Assembly: GCA_050291365.1 (NCBI GenBank)
Contig: JBNKJS010000003.1
Span: 112,713 to 176,712, forward strand
Direction: 5' to 3'
DNA: 64,000 nucleotides
Origin: JAAGZL01 sp050291365
GTDB lineage: Bacteria > Pseudomonadota > Gammaproteobacteria > Chromatiales > Chromatiaceae
Below the pieces are notes generated by a model, which made no database searches, was not told where the DNA came from, and saw nothing but the letters and a program-made list of their open reading frames with translations. Below are positions 25,663-33,786 of the stretch, in pieces. The translations under genes and the position numbers were made by a program. The first letter of the stretch is position 1; every line of letters begins with the position of its first letter.

Positions 25663-27488
25663 CAATCTCCATGAAAACTGTCGTAGATTTTCTCCGCGAG
25701 TTTTCGGCTTATGCCCTCTACCCGTTGCAAATCCTCCACTCCGGCACTCTTTAACTCCTGGAGGCCTCCGAACTGCTTAAGTAGGCGCTGGCGGCGTTTG
25801 GGACCAACTCCTGCTATCTCTTCGAGTATAGAGCTTTTGCCTGCCTTTTCCCTTCTCTGACGATGCCCAGTGATTGCAAAACGGTGTGCCTCATCCCTAA
25901 TCTGCTGTACCAGATGCATGGCAGGTGAGTTTTCTGGCAGAATAATCGCAGCATCCTGTCCAGATATGAATAGCTGCTCCATCCCTGCCTTTCTGGCCCT
26001 ACCCTTGGCAACACCTATAATTGTCACCCCTGTTACCGCAAGTTCGTTCAATACCCGTTCTGCCGCAGCCAACTGCCCTCTGCCTCCATCAATAAAAAGA
26101 ATATCTGGTAACTTGCCTTCACCAGACTGTATCCTCTGATAGCGGCGCATCAAGGCCTGTTCCATGGCAGCGTAATCATCGCCAGGCTGAATATCCTTGA
26201 TATTGAATCTGCGATAATCCTGCTTAGCCGCACCTTGTCGATCAAATACCACACAGGATGCCATAGTCTTCTCACCTGAGGTGTGACTGATGTCAAAACA
26301 CTCCATACGTTGTGGCGTCTCATCCAGCTTGAATGCACCCTGCAATGCCTCCAGCCTGGACTCGTACCCTGCCCTGCTCGCCAGTCTTGCATCCAGAGAC
26401 AGTTTGGCATTATGGGTAGCCATCTTAAGCCAGCGTGCCTTATCTGAACGTACATTAGGATTTATCTTTACCCTATGCCCACTCTCTGTGGACAGCACCT
26501 CTTGAATCAATTCCAGCCCCTCAGGCTTTGAATTTACGATGATCTCTCCCGGAACCTGTGTGCCTATGTAATGTTGACACAAGAAGGCTGAAAGTATCTC
26601 CTTCTCTCCCTGGCCATCTCTACAGTTAAGATAGAACACCTTGTTTCCAAGATTTCTTCCTCCTCTGATGAAGAAGAGTTGAATGGCGGCAACTCCCGCA
26701 CCGACAGCGCATGCCGCAATATCCAGATCACCTCTCTCACCGCTGACGTACTGCTTTTTCTGAACTTTACGCAAACGGGCAATCTGATCGCGGTATCTGG
26801 CGGCCTGTTCATACTCCAGTTCGCCTGAGGCCTGCTCCATCCGCACTACCAGCTGTTCAATGACCTTGCTGGCCTTTCCCTCCAGGAAAAGTACGGCATC
26901 CTGTACATCGCGTGCGTACTCATCTTCACTTATCAGGTCTACGCAGGGGGCGCTGCATCTCTTTATCTGGTACTGAAGACATGGCCGCGATCTGTTGCGA
27001 TAGAAGCTCTCTTCACACTGCCGGACAGGAAACAGCTTCTGCAACAGTTGCATGGTTTCTCGCATGGATCCTGCATTTGGATAGGGGCCGAAATAGCGTC
27101 CTTTAGCCTTTTTAGCCCCACGATGAAAAGCCAGGCGCGGAAATTGGTCAGTAGATAGATATATGTATGGATAACTCTTATCATCCCTTAGAAGGATGTT
27201 GTATCTGGGCTTTAGAGATTTGATCAGGTTGTTTTCCAGGATCAATGCCTCTGCCTCAGTGTGAGTTACGGTGATCTCTATCTCTCTTATCTTGGAAACA
27301 AGCAACTGAATACGACGATTTTGCGAGCGGTTGAAGTAGCTGCTAACCCTACGTTTCAGATCCTTGGCCTTACCCACATACAAAACCTCACCGGCGACAT
27401 CTAGCATGCGGTAGATACCAGGGCTCTGTGTAAGGGTCTTAAGGAATACCTTATGATCGAACGGCTTGTCTTCAGGATCAGGCTGCAT
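25662..27488 (-). CDS. uvrC: UvrABC excinuclease subunit C
   Basis: 608 residues (E. coli 610). The N-terminal GIY-YIG domain (PGIYRMLDVAGEVLYVGKAKDL) makes the 3' incision. A cysteine group (CLQYQIKRCSAPC) and a UvrB-binding UVR motif (MEQASGELEYEQAARYRDQI) follow. The C-terminal RNase H-like domain includes CFDISHTSGEKTMAS and DGGRGQLAAAERVL. The end has tandem helix-hairpin-helix (IAGVGPKRRQRLLKQFGG). It overlaps pgsA by one base and keeps the uvrY-uvrC-pgsA order, with one gene inserted before it. Confidence 0.97.
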   Translation of the reverse strand: MQPDPEDKPFDHKVFLKTLTQSPGIYRMLDVAGEVLYVGKAKDLKRRVSSYFNRSQNRRIQLLVSKIREIEITVTHTEAEALILENNLIKSLKPRYNILLRDDKSYPYIYLSTDQFPRLAFHRGAKKAKGRYFGPYPNAGSMRETMQLLQKLFPVRQCEESFYRNRSRPCLQYQIKRCSAPCVDLISEDEYARDVQDAVLFLEGKASKVIEQLVVRMEQASGELEYEQAARYRDQIARLRKVQKKQYVSGERGDLDIAACAVGAGVAAIQLFFIRGGRNLGNKVFYLNCRDGQGEKEILSAFLCQHYIGTQVPGEIIVNSKPEGLELIQEVLSTESGHRVKINPNVRSDKARWLKMATHNAKLSLDARLASRAGYESRLEALQGAFKLDETPQRMECFDISHTSGEKTMASCVVFDRQGAAKQDYRRFNIKDIQPGDDYAAMEQALMRRYQRIQSGEGKLPDILFIDGGRGQLAAAERVLNELAVTGVTIIGVAKGRARKAGMEQLFISGQDAAIILPENSPAMHLVQQIRDEAHRFAITGHRQRREKAGKSSILEEIAGVGPKRRQRLLKQFGGLQELKSAGVEDLQRVEGISRKLAEKIYDSFHGD

Positions 27489-27496
27489 GCCTGGGA

Positions 27497-28138
27497 TTAT
27501 ATAGTCTCTTGAGGGAATTCAAGCAACTGTTTGGCATGGGTAAACACCTGTTCGAACATCTCTGGCGTTAGCCTGCGAGTCTGAGTGTTGTAACGACTAC
27601 AGTGGTATGAATCCAGTAGTTGCATGTCAGAACTGACCTGATGCAGTCTGTTGTGACTGAAGGGAAAATCTTTTTGGCGCAGCGACAAGGCCTTTATAAC
27701 CGAATTATGGGCGATGGTACCTAAAGCCAGGACAACAGAATCTCCCGGCATCTGCTCCAACTCCTGCCGCAGATAGGAGTTACAACTGTTTATCTCGCTC
27801 CCTATCGGCTTGTTCTGGGGAGGCAGGCATTTAACTGCGTTAGTAATTCTACAGTTGGTCAGAACCAAATCATCATCTTTCGAAATTGATACCGGCAAAC
27901 TGCCAAACCCAGATTTATGGATCGTCTCATATAGAAGAATACCGGCATGGTCTCCGGTAAACGGCCTGCCAGTTGCATTTGCTCCATGCATGCCTGGGGC
28001 AAGACCAACAATCAACAATCTTGCATCGGAATCACCAAATGGTGGGACAGGCCTAGCGTGATATTCTGGGTACTGGTTCTTAACGTCATCAAGAAAACTG
28101 GCCAAACGCGGACAGGTGCGGCAATTAATATCAAACAT
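27497..28138 (-). CDS. Family 5 (UDGb-type) uracil-DNA glycosylase
   Basis: 213 residues. Iron-sulfur cysteines are C6 and C9 (NCRTC), then ITNAVKCLPPQNKP and a further C in NSCNSYLRQEL. Motif A is GLAPGMHGANATGRPFTGD, as in family 5 (UDGb) enzymes, which lack the usual catalytic Asp. The second motif reads SYHCSRYNTQTRRLT, with Cys in place of the usual Pro of HPS-x-x-N. It should remove uracil and other deaminated bases from DNA. It sits between uvrY and uvrC, 8 bases upstream of uvrC, so all may be one repair operon. Confidence 0.87.
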   Translation of the reverse strand: MFDINCRTCPRLASFLDDVKNQYPEYHARPVPPFGDSDARLLIVGLAPGMHGANATGRPFTGDHAGILLYETIHKSGFGSLPVSISKDDDLVLTNCRITNAVKCLPPQNKPIGSEINSCNSYLRQELEQMPGDSVVLALGTIAHNSVIKALSLRQKDFPFSHNRLHQVSSDMQLLDSYHCSRYNTQTRRLTPEMFEQVFTHAKQLLEFPQETI

Positions 28139-28169
28139 TATTGTAAAACCTATTCAGCTTAATTTTGAG

Positions 28170-28814
28170 TCAGGGTTCGTACTCGGCAACACCGTGACGA
28201 ATAGCCATCAAGGTCAGCTCGGCATCAGTCTGAATTCCAAGTTTTTCGAACAGTCGATGACGATAGGTGCTTACTGTCTTTGGGCTTACACAGAGAGTGT
28301 CTGAAATATCCTGATTTTTAGCACCCTGCACTATAAGCATTAACACCTGCATCTCCCGCTTGGAAAGTGAATCAAATGGAAGCTCAGAATCAACACCTGA
28401 AAGTTTGGCCAGAGACAGCTTTTGAGCAACTTCGGCAGAAAGAAAGGGCTTGCCTTTAACCACCGTTCTAATCGCATCTAATAACTCGCTGGCTGGACAA
28501 CCTTTGGTTACGTAACCAAGTGCGCCTGCTTCATGCAACTTTGAGGGAAATGGCGCTTCAGAGTGAACGGTAACGACAATAACCTGGATATCAGGGAACT
28601 TTCGTTTGATGGTCCTGGTGGCCTCTATGCCCCCTATCCCTGGCATATTGATATCCATTAAAATCAGATCTGGTTGCAGTTCAGGAATCTTCTGTAGTGC
28701 AGCTTCGCCAGACTCAGCCTCAGCGACCACCTCTATATCATCAGCCTCGTCCAGAATAAGTCTGAAACCAGTCCTAACCAGTTCATGGTCATCTACAAGC
28801 ATTACTCTTATCAT
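28170..28814 (-). CDS. uvrY: NarL/FixJ-family response regulator UvrY (GacA)
   Basis: 214 residues. The receiver has VDDHELVR, the phosphoacceptor in ILMDINMPGIGG, and the lysine in GYVTKGC. The C-terminal LuxR-type helix-turn-helix reads LSKREMQVLMLIVQGAKNQDISDTLCVSPKTVSTYRHRL. With BarA/GacS, UvrY/GacA activates the small RNAs that titrate CsrA/RsmA. It is upstream of uvrC in the conserved order. The leader holds a tandem 18-bp repeat with GGA motifs (28837-28872). The ribosome binding site is weak. Confidence 0.94.
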   Translation of the reverse strand: MIRVMLVDDHELVRTGFRLILDEADDIEVVAEAESGEAALQKIPELQPDLILMDINMPGIGGIEATRTIKRKFPDIQVIVVTVHSEAPFPSKLHEAGALGYVTKGCPASELLDAIRTVVKGKPFLSAEVAQKLSLAKLSGVDSELPFDSLSKREMQVLMLIVQGAKNQDISDTLCVSPKTVSTYRHRLFEKLGIQTDAELTLMAIRHGVAEYEP

Positions 28815-28836
28815 TTTTTCTCGCTTGATGGCTCAT

Positions 28837-28872
28837 ATAAAGCCAACGTCCATTATAAATCCAACATCCATT
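28837..28872 (-). repeat. Tandem 18-bp repeat in uvrY leader with CsrA-like GGA motifs
   Basis: Two abutting 18-bp units (28837-28854 and 28855-28872) match at 16 of 18 bases. As minus-strand RNA they read AAUGGAUGUUGG and AAUGGACGUUGG, each holding a GGA preceded by AU, like the ANGGA core bound by CsrA/RsmA. They end 22 bases before the uvrY start codon, so they are probably in its 5' leader. The repeat is seen; the CsrA role is inferred. Confidence 0.55.
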
Positions 28873-29085
28873 TTCAGATAATTTACTGACATCATATTTT
28901 GATACGTTAATGTAAATAACGCTAACAAAATACAGCTGGTGGAGCATAACAAAGGAGTCCAGATACCACAATTACAGTAGTTTTATTCCCATTATTTAAT
29001 TTGAGTAATGTCAATTATTGCTGCGTTTTCTTAATCTTAGATTAAATCATAGGCTCTTTCATGGTATTTTGCTTGGTTATTACAA

Positions 29086-29101
29086 ACACTATATATAGAG
29101 T
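29086..29101. promoter_or_regulatory. NrdR-like box, upstream copy
   Basis: ACACTATATATAGAGT matches the NrdR box consensus as I know it (acaCwAtATaTwGtgt) at 15 of 16 positions. A weaker match (11 of 16) lies at 29115-29130, with centres 29 bases apart, close to the roughly three-turn spacing usual for paired NrdR boxes. Confidence 0.7.
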
Positions 29102-29199
29102 TCACAAAAATAGAAAAATATATCTAGTAAAATATTAGAATAATCTGTAACACTTTGTTATATATAGAATATCTATTTTATTTTTTTAATATTATTGTC

Positions 29200-29228
29200 T
29201 TGACATTATCCAAATAAATACCTAACCT
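29200..29228 (+). promoter_or_regulatory. Likely sigma-70 promoter of nrdJa
   Basis: The -35 TTGACA (29200-29205) is a perfect match. After a 17-base spacer, TAACCT (29223-29228) is a poor -10 (3 of 6). Transcription would begin near 29235, just before the NrdR-like box at 29241, leaving a leader of about 190 bases. Confidence 0.5.
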
Positions 29229-29240
29229 TCTACATGCTAA

Positions 29241-29256
29241 ACACAACATATAGTGT
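29241..29256. promoter_or_regulatory. NrdR-like box, downstream copy
   Basis: ACACAACATATAGTGT matches acaCwAtATaTwGtgt at 15 of 16 positions. It lies just downstream of the predicted nrdJa promoter, a position suited to repression. Confidence 0.75.
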
Positions 29257-29427
29257 TTTGGCTGAAAGGGACATAACCACAGGTCAGATTTATTCAGGAT
29301 TGGCATCAAATTAAGTCCAGATTCTGTCCATAATCAAGGGGATGTGGTACCCAAAGGGAGAGGTTTTCACTGTTGTTAAAACGTGTAAGCCACATATATA
29401 ACGAGAACTAACAGGATAATAACATCA

Positions 29428-31581
29428 ATGAAAAGCGCCCATCTAAAAGCTGTACCGTCAAAGGCACTTGATATACCGCTACAGGCTGCATCACTTGATA
29501 TATGGAATACCAAATATCGGTTAAAGACCAAAGACGGCACACCTGTGGATGCTGATTTAGACTCAACCTATATACGTGTAGCAAGGGCTCTGGCTGAAAT
29601 TGAAGCAAATCCAGAACTGCAGGAGAAATGGGAAGAGAAGTTCATATGGGCCTTACGTAATGGCGCCATCCCTGCTGGCCGTATAACCTCTAATGCCGGA
29701 GCTAAAGAACATAAGCCAGCCACATCAACCATCAACTGCACCGTATCTGGCACTATCCAGGACTCAATGAACGAGATTCTAGGGAAAGTGCATGAAGCTG
29801 GCCTGACCCTGAAGGCTGGTTGCGGCATTGGCTACGAATTTTCAACTCTACGCCCCAAAGGCGCTTATGTTAGTGGCGCTGGCGCCTATACATCAGGCCC
29901 CCTATCCTTCATGGATATCTATGACAAGATGTGTTTCACCGTCTCCTCTGCTGGTGGTCGCCGCGGTGCCCAGATGGCCACCTTCGATATCGGTCATCCA
30001 GATGTGATGGACTTCATCCGTGCCAAGCGTGAGGCTGGACGTCTACGTCAGTTCAACCTATCTCTGTTGATCACAGAAGAGTTTGTTGAGGCGGTCAAAA
30101 ATGATGCTAACTGGGATCTGGCCTTCCCACTGGACGAGAAAGAGATTGAGACTGACAATATTGACCTTAATGATGACAGACAGGTTGTATGGCGTGATTG
30201 GCCACATGCAGATAGCTATGTAACCAACGACTCCGGCAAAGTCGCCTGCAAGATCTATAAGACTATTCGAGCACGTCGTCTATGGGATGTAATCATGTCT
30301 TCCACCTATGATTACGCTGAACCAGGTTTTATCCTAATTGATAAGGTCAATGAGATGAACAACAACTGGTTCTGTGAGGATGTCAGGGCCACTAACCCAT
30401 GTGGCGAGCAGCCACTACCACCCTATGGTGCATGCCTTCTCGGTTCAATCAATTTGACTAAGTTTGTTTGTAATCCATTTACTCCTGAATCCAGCTTCGA
30501 TTGGGATACTTTCCGCGAAGTAGTCAAAGTTTTTACCCGCATGCTAGACAACGTGGTCGAAATCAATGGACTGCCCCTGGGCCAGCAACAAGACGAAATC
30601 ATGCATAAGCGACGTCACGGCATGGGGTATCTAGGTCTTGGTTCAACCATAACTATGTTATGTATGAAATATGGCGCAGAAGATTCTTTGGAGTTTACCG
30701 AGCGCGTTACCAAAGAACTTGCCTTGGAAGGATGGCGTACTGGACTGGAGCTGGCTAAGGAGAAAGGCTCCGCCCCTATCATGGATGAGGATTTTACTGT
30801 TACATCTGAGATGTTGTGTAAACGACCAGAGATGAGCAAAGATAATTGGAAAGTCGGTGATACCATAAAAGGCAAGATACTACATGCGAAATATAGCCGT
30901 TATATGCAGCAACTGGCCAAGGAAGATCCGGAATTGGTTGAGAAATTAGCTGAAACAGGTTGTCGCTTTACTCATCACAGTTCCATTGCTCCAACCGGTA
31001 CTATATCTCTCTCACTTGCCAACAACGCTAGTAATGGAATAGAACCCAGCTTTGCCCATCACTACTCGCGCAATGTTATTCGTGAAGGTAAAAAGAGTAA
31101 AGAGAAGATAGACGTTTTCAGCTTCGAGCTTCTGGCCTATCGCAACCTGGTAAATCCAGAGGCCATGCCTTATTCTGAAGTAGAGAGTGAGAAACTGCCT
31201 GACTATTTTATCTCTGCAGATGAGGTTACTCCCAAACAACACGTAGACATCCAAGCTGCTGCCCAGAAATGGATAGACTCATCTATTTCTAAGACAGCGA
31301 ATGTACCTACAGATTTCCCATATGAAGAGTTCAAGGATATCTATCTATACGCCTACGCAAAAGGCCTGAAAGGATGCACCACATTCCGCTTCAATCCTGA
31401 GGCATTCCAGGGGGTTTTGGTTAAAGAGGAAGATCTGGAAAATACCACCTACCAGTTCACTCTGGATGATGGCAGCACTATAGAGGTTAAGGGCAATGAA
31501 GAGATTGAATACGACGGTGAAACACACACTGCCGCCAACCTCTTTGATGCACTTAAAGAAGGCTACTACGGTAAGTTCTGA
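29428..31581 (+). CDS. nrdJa: Adenosylcobalamin-dependent ribonucleotide reductase, large part (NrdJa)
   Basis: 717 residues, close to the NrdJa half of the split class II reductase of Pseudomonas. Visible are TSNAGAKEH and INCTVSGTIQDSM (first active-site Cys), LKAGCGIGYEFS, the radical Cys in NPCGEQPLPPYG, SINLTKFV, and APTGTISLSLANNASNGIEP (substrate phosphate binding). It reduces ribonucleotides to deoxyribonucleotides using an adenosylcobalamin-derived thiyl radical, with or without oxygen. AGGA precedes the ATG. The redox-active C-terminal cysteines are absent here and are carried by the next gene. NrdR-like boxes upstream suggest dATP/ATP-sensing repression. Confidence 0.95.
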   Translation: MKSAHLKAVPSKALDIPLQAASLDIWNTKYRLKTKDGTPVDADLDSTYIRVARALAEIEANPELQEKWEEKFIWALRNGAIPAGRITSNAGAKEHKPATSTINCTVSGTIQDSMNEILGKVHEAGLTLKAGCGIGYEFSTLRPKGAYVSGAGAYTSGPLSFMDIYDKMCFTVSSAGGRRGAQMATFDIGHPDVMDFIRAKREAGRLRQFNLSLLITEEFVEAVKNDANWDLAFPLDEKEIETDNIDLNDDRQVVWRDWPHADSYVTNDSGKVACKIYKTIRARRLWDVIMSSTYDYAEPGFILIDKVNEMNNNWFCEDVRATNPCGEQPLPPYGACLLGSINLTKFVCNPFTPESSFDWDTFREVVKVFTRMLDNVVEINGLPLGQQQDEIMHKRRHGMGYLGLGSTITMLCMKYGAEDSLEFTERVTKELALEGWRTGLELAKEKGSAPIMDEDFTVTSEMLCKRPEMSKDNWKVGDTIKGKILHAKYSRYMQQLAKEDPELVEKLAETGCRFTHHSSIAPTGTISLSLANNASNGIEPSFAHHYSRNVIREGKKSKEKIDVFSFELLAYRNLVNPEAMPYSEVESEKLPDYFISADEVTPKQHVDIQAAAQKWIDSSISKTANVPTDFPYEEFKDIYLYAYAKGLKGCTTFRFNPEAFQGVLVKEEDLENTTYQFTLDDGSTIEVKGNEEIEYDGETHTAANLFDALKEGYYGKF

Positions 31582-31636
31582 AAAACATTTTTATACAGAT
31601 ATTCATAGATGAATATCTAAAGAAGGGGCAGAGACA

Positions 31637-32332
31637 ATGGCTATAAAAATCGATAAACAGATCGTTGACTATTCAGTAGCAAAGGAACAGGAGATAAAAG
31701 CTACTGAGGTCGCGGCAGCTGAAGAGCAAGAAAGCAATATAATACAAATGCATGAAAAGGTTGAAAGACCTGAGATGCTTTTTGGATCAACCTACAAGAT
31801 CAAAACTCCACTATCAGAACACGCGCTCTATGTAACCATCAATGACATAATTCTGAATCAAGGAACAGAACATGAGGTACGGCGCCCTTTTGAGATCTTT
31901 ATTAACTCCAAAAACATGGACCACTTTCAGTGGATTGTTGCCCTGACCAAGATTATATCTGCAGTATTCCGTAAGGGTGGTGATGTAACCTTTCTGGTGG
32001 AAGAGATGCGTTCAGTATTTAACCCCAGCGGTGGTTACTTCAAGAAGGGTGGAAAGTACATGCCATCCCTAGTTGCTGAGATTGGCGATGTAATACACTG
32101 CCATCTAGTTATGATCGGTCTGCTGAAGGAAGATGGTCCAGACGAACACCAGCAAAAACTGATTGATCAGAAACGTGCAGAATATGAGGCATCTATAAAT
32201 ATGAAGGATTCTGAACACTGCAGTGAATTTCCAGATGGCGCCCAACTCTGCATGAAGTGTAATACCAAGGCAGCGATCCAGATGGATGGATGTCTTACCT
32301 GCTTGAATTGTGGCGAATCCAAGTGCGGCTAA
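31637..32332 (+). CDS. nrdJb: Adenosylcobalamin-dependent ribonucleotide reductase, C-terminal part (NrdJb)
   Basis: 231 residues, the usual NrdJb length. The N-terminal two thirds resemble the region following the barrel in unsplit class II enzymes (TSCSCPD-like domain). The end is a cysteine cluster, LCMKCNTKAAIQMDGCLTCLNCGESKCG when read through, with a zinc-ribbon type layout followed by the terminal Cys pair that re-reduces the active site. It begins 55 bases after nrdJa with a GGGG-type binding site. The split into two genes matches Pseudomonas NrdJa/NrdJb and is not a frameshift, since the frames are separated by a spacer with its own start. Confidence 0.92.
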   Translation: MAIKIDKQIVDYSVAKEQEIKATEVAAAEEQESNIIQMHEKVERPEMLFGSTYKIKTPLSEHALYVTINDIILNQGTEHEVRRPFEIFINSKNMDHFQWIVALTKIISAVFRKGGDVTFLVEEMRSVFNPSGGYFKKGGKYMPSLVAEIGDVIHCHLVMIGLLKEDGPDEHQQKLIDQKRAEYEASINMKDSEHCSEFPDGAQLCMKCNTKAAIQMDGCLTCLNCGESKCG

Positions 32333-32362
32333 CTACTATCTAATAATCCAGAAATACAATTA

Positions 32363-32386
32363 AAGGATCGCCATCTGGTGATCCTT
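32363..32386. terminator. Weak hairpin after nrdJb
   Basis: A 7-bp stem AAGGATC / GATCCTT with a 10-base loop lies 31 bases after the nrdJb stop. No clear T-run follows, so it may be a processing or Rho-dependent end rather than an intrinsic terminator. Confidence 0.35.
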
Positions 32387-32516
32387 GTGTATTATCTATA
32401 CTCTGAGTTTATATAGACATGGATTTTTATTGAGCTTAAAACTCTTTAGAGTTACACAATAGCAGGGTATTATTAATAGGTTAAATATGAGTGTTTTCGC
32501 TTAATTGGAATATGGT

Positions 32517-33182
32517 ATGAATGTAATTCAGTTTATTAGGGAAAAAACCGAGAATATTCAACAAAATAACGCGGAATTTATTGCTAAACTTGAGCCCAAA
32601 TTCCGTAACTTGTCAGATCTGCTTAACCATAGGATCACAAATACCCTAAATAACCCATGGATTTCACGTTTCAACCCATTTGAGGATGATGCAGAACGTG
32701 ATTCTGTAGTATCGCTTGCGGCAGAAAACACCTACAGGATCCTAAAGAAAAAAATCGGACAAGAGACATTTCTGGGTGAATGGCACACCGTAGATCAAAA
32801 CTGCATTGATAAATTTGCTGAAATTACTGGAGATAACCAGTGGATTCACACTGATCCTGAGCGGGCAGAGACCGAGTCCCCATTCAAATCAACTATCGCC
32901 CACGGTTTTTTGACTCTAGCGCTAATACCAACCCTAACTGAGACCGTTGATCCTGAAAACAATCCTTATCCTGAGGCTAAAATGGTTGTCAACTACGGTC
33001 TTAACCAGGTCCGCTTTCCTTTCCCGGTAAAATCCGGATCCAGGGTTAGAGCCAGAAAAAAACTGGTGAGCGTGAAACCCATGAAACGCAGTATTGAAGT
33101 TGTTAATGAAGTTAGTATTGAGGTGGAAAACCGTGTGCGTCCGGCATGTGTAGCAGAAACGGTGTTAAGACTATATTTCTGA
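32517..33182 (+). CDS. MaoC-like (R)-hydratase
   Basis: 221 residues from ATG 32517 (a TTG at 32505 is in frame). The C-terminal hotdog domain carries the hydratase motif FAEITGDNQWIHTDPERA with catalytic Asp and His five apart, then FKSTIAHGFLTLALIP. The N-terminal 75 residues are helical and charged, longer than in the minimal PhaJ enzyme. It would hydrate a trans-enoyl thioester, either for fatty-acid or polyhydroxyalkanoate metabolism. No PHA synthase gene is present in the window. It converges on a second hotdog gene. Confidence 0.85.
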   Translation: MNVIQFIREKTENIQQNNAEFIAKLEPKFRNLSDLLNHRITNTLNNPWISRFNPFEDDAERDSVVSLAAENTYRILKKKIGQETFLGEWHTVDQNCIDKFAEITGDNQWIHTDPERAETESPFKSTIAHGFLTLALIPTLTETVDPENNPYPEAKMVVNYGLNQVRFPFPVKSGSRVRARKKLVSVKPMKRSIEVVNEVSIEVENRVRPACVAETVLRLYF

Positions 33183-33200
33183 TGAAAAGCCTTAAGCAAA

Positions 33201-33659
33201 TTAACCACGCTTAAAAAAAGTAGAGTAATTACCCGTAAAGATTACCGCAACTCCATCTTCTGTATATATCTCAGCTTTCAGTTCAATCCTGGCACTTTTA
33301 CCATTTTTTAATCTATCTATAAACTCCTCAATAGAACCATCATTAGGCAATCTACATTGGGCCTTGATGTCACCTTTTACTGGCTGTAGATAGACAATAT
33401 TTGCCTGACCTAAAACACAATGGGCATCAATACCCTCTTCCTCAAACATAAGATGTAACATGCCCCAGCAGGTCACAGCACATATGCTATAGAGACTCCC
33501 GCCAAATGCAGTTCCATGGATATTGATATTAGGTGCAAAATCAGCGTGTAGTACCAGTACATTTTCATCGTGATCCTCTACCCGCAATCCCATTTGCTCA
33601 GTGATAGGTACCTCAGCATGCAGAGTCTGTTCAAGTGTCTTTATTGTGTCCATTTTCAT
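33201..33659 (-). CDS. Hotdog thioesterase, YiiD C-terminal type
   Basis: 152 residues from ATG 33659 (the frame continues upstream to 33758, but that part is unlike the family). HADFAPNINIHGTAFGGSLYSICAVTCWGML is, when read in pieces, the conserved N-x-H-G-T-x-FGGSL helix of YiiD_C-type thioesterases, and VYLQPVKGDIKA follows. It probably hydrolyses an acyl-CoA or acyl-ACP. There is no good ribosome binding site, so the start is uncertain. The gene diverges from a DUF3581 gene and converges on the MaoC-like gene. Confidence 0.82.
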   Translation of the reverse strand: MKMDTIKTLEQTLHAEVPITEQMGLRVEDHDENVLVLHADFAPNINIHGTAFGGSLYSICAVTCWGMLHLMFEEEGIDAHCVLGQANIVYLQPVKGDIKAQCRLPNDGSIEEFIDRLKNGKSARIELKAEIYTEDGVAVIFTGNYSTFFKRG

Positions 33660-33786
33660 GATATTACGACTATATTTAAGTGGTGTTACAGGGTTGTTTA
33701 CGGTTAAAATCATGCACCTATAGATTCTTGGTATGGTCTTAGAATCAAAGAATACCATTCAAATAGCGAAATAACAGAAATCCATT

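Larger units (their letters stand above)
28815..29427. other. 613-base divergent regulatory region between uvrY and nrdJa
   Basis: AT-rich, with no protein-like frame. From left to right it holds the tandem repeat in the uvrY leader (28837-28872), a strong NrdR-like box (29086-29101), a weaker one (29115-29130), a perfect -35 TTGACA with a poor -10 (29200-29228), a second strong NrdR-like box (29241-29256) and a leader of about 190 bases. The roughly 28880-29085 stretch shows nothing I can name. Confidence 0.55.

Noticed and set aside
29235..29427. Cobalamin riboswitch in the leader of the B12-dependent reductase
   Set aside because: The leader is long enough, but I find neither the GCCACTG-type B12 box nor the paired conserved core.
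31582..31636. Frameshift splitting a single class II reductase gene
   Set aside because: A 55-base spacer with its own ribosome binding site separates the frames, and the same NrdJa/NrdJb split is known in Pseudomonas.
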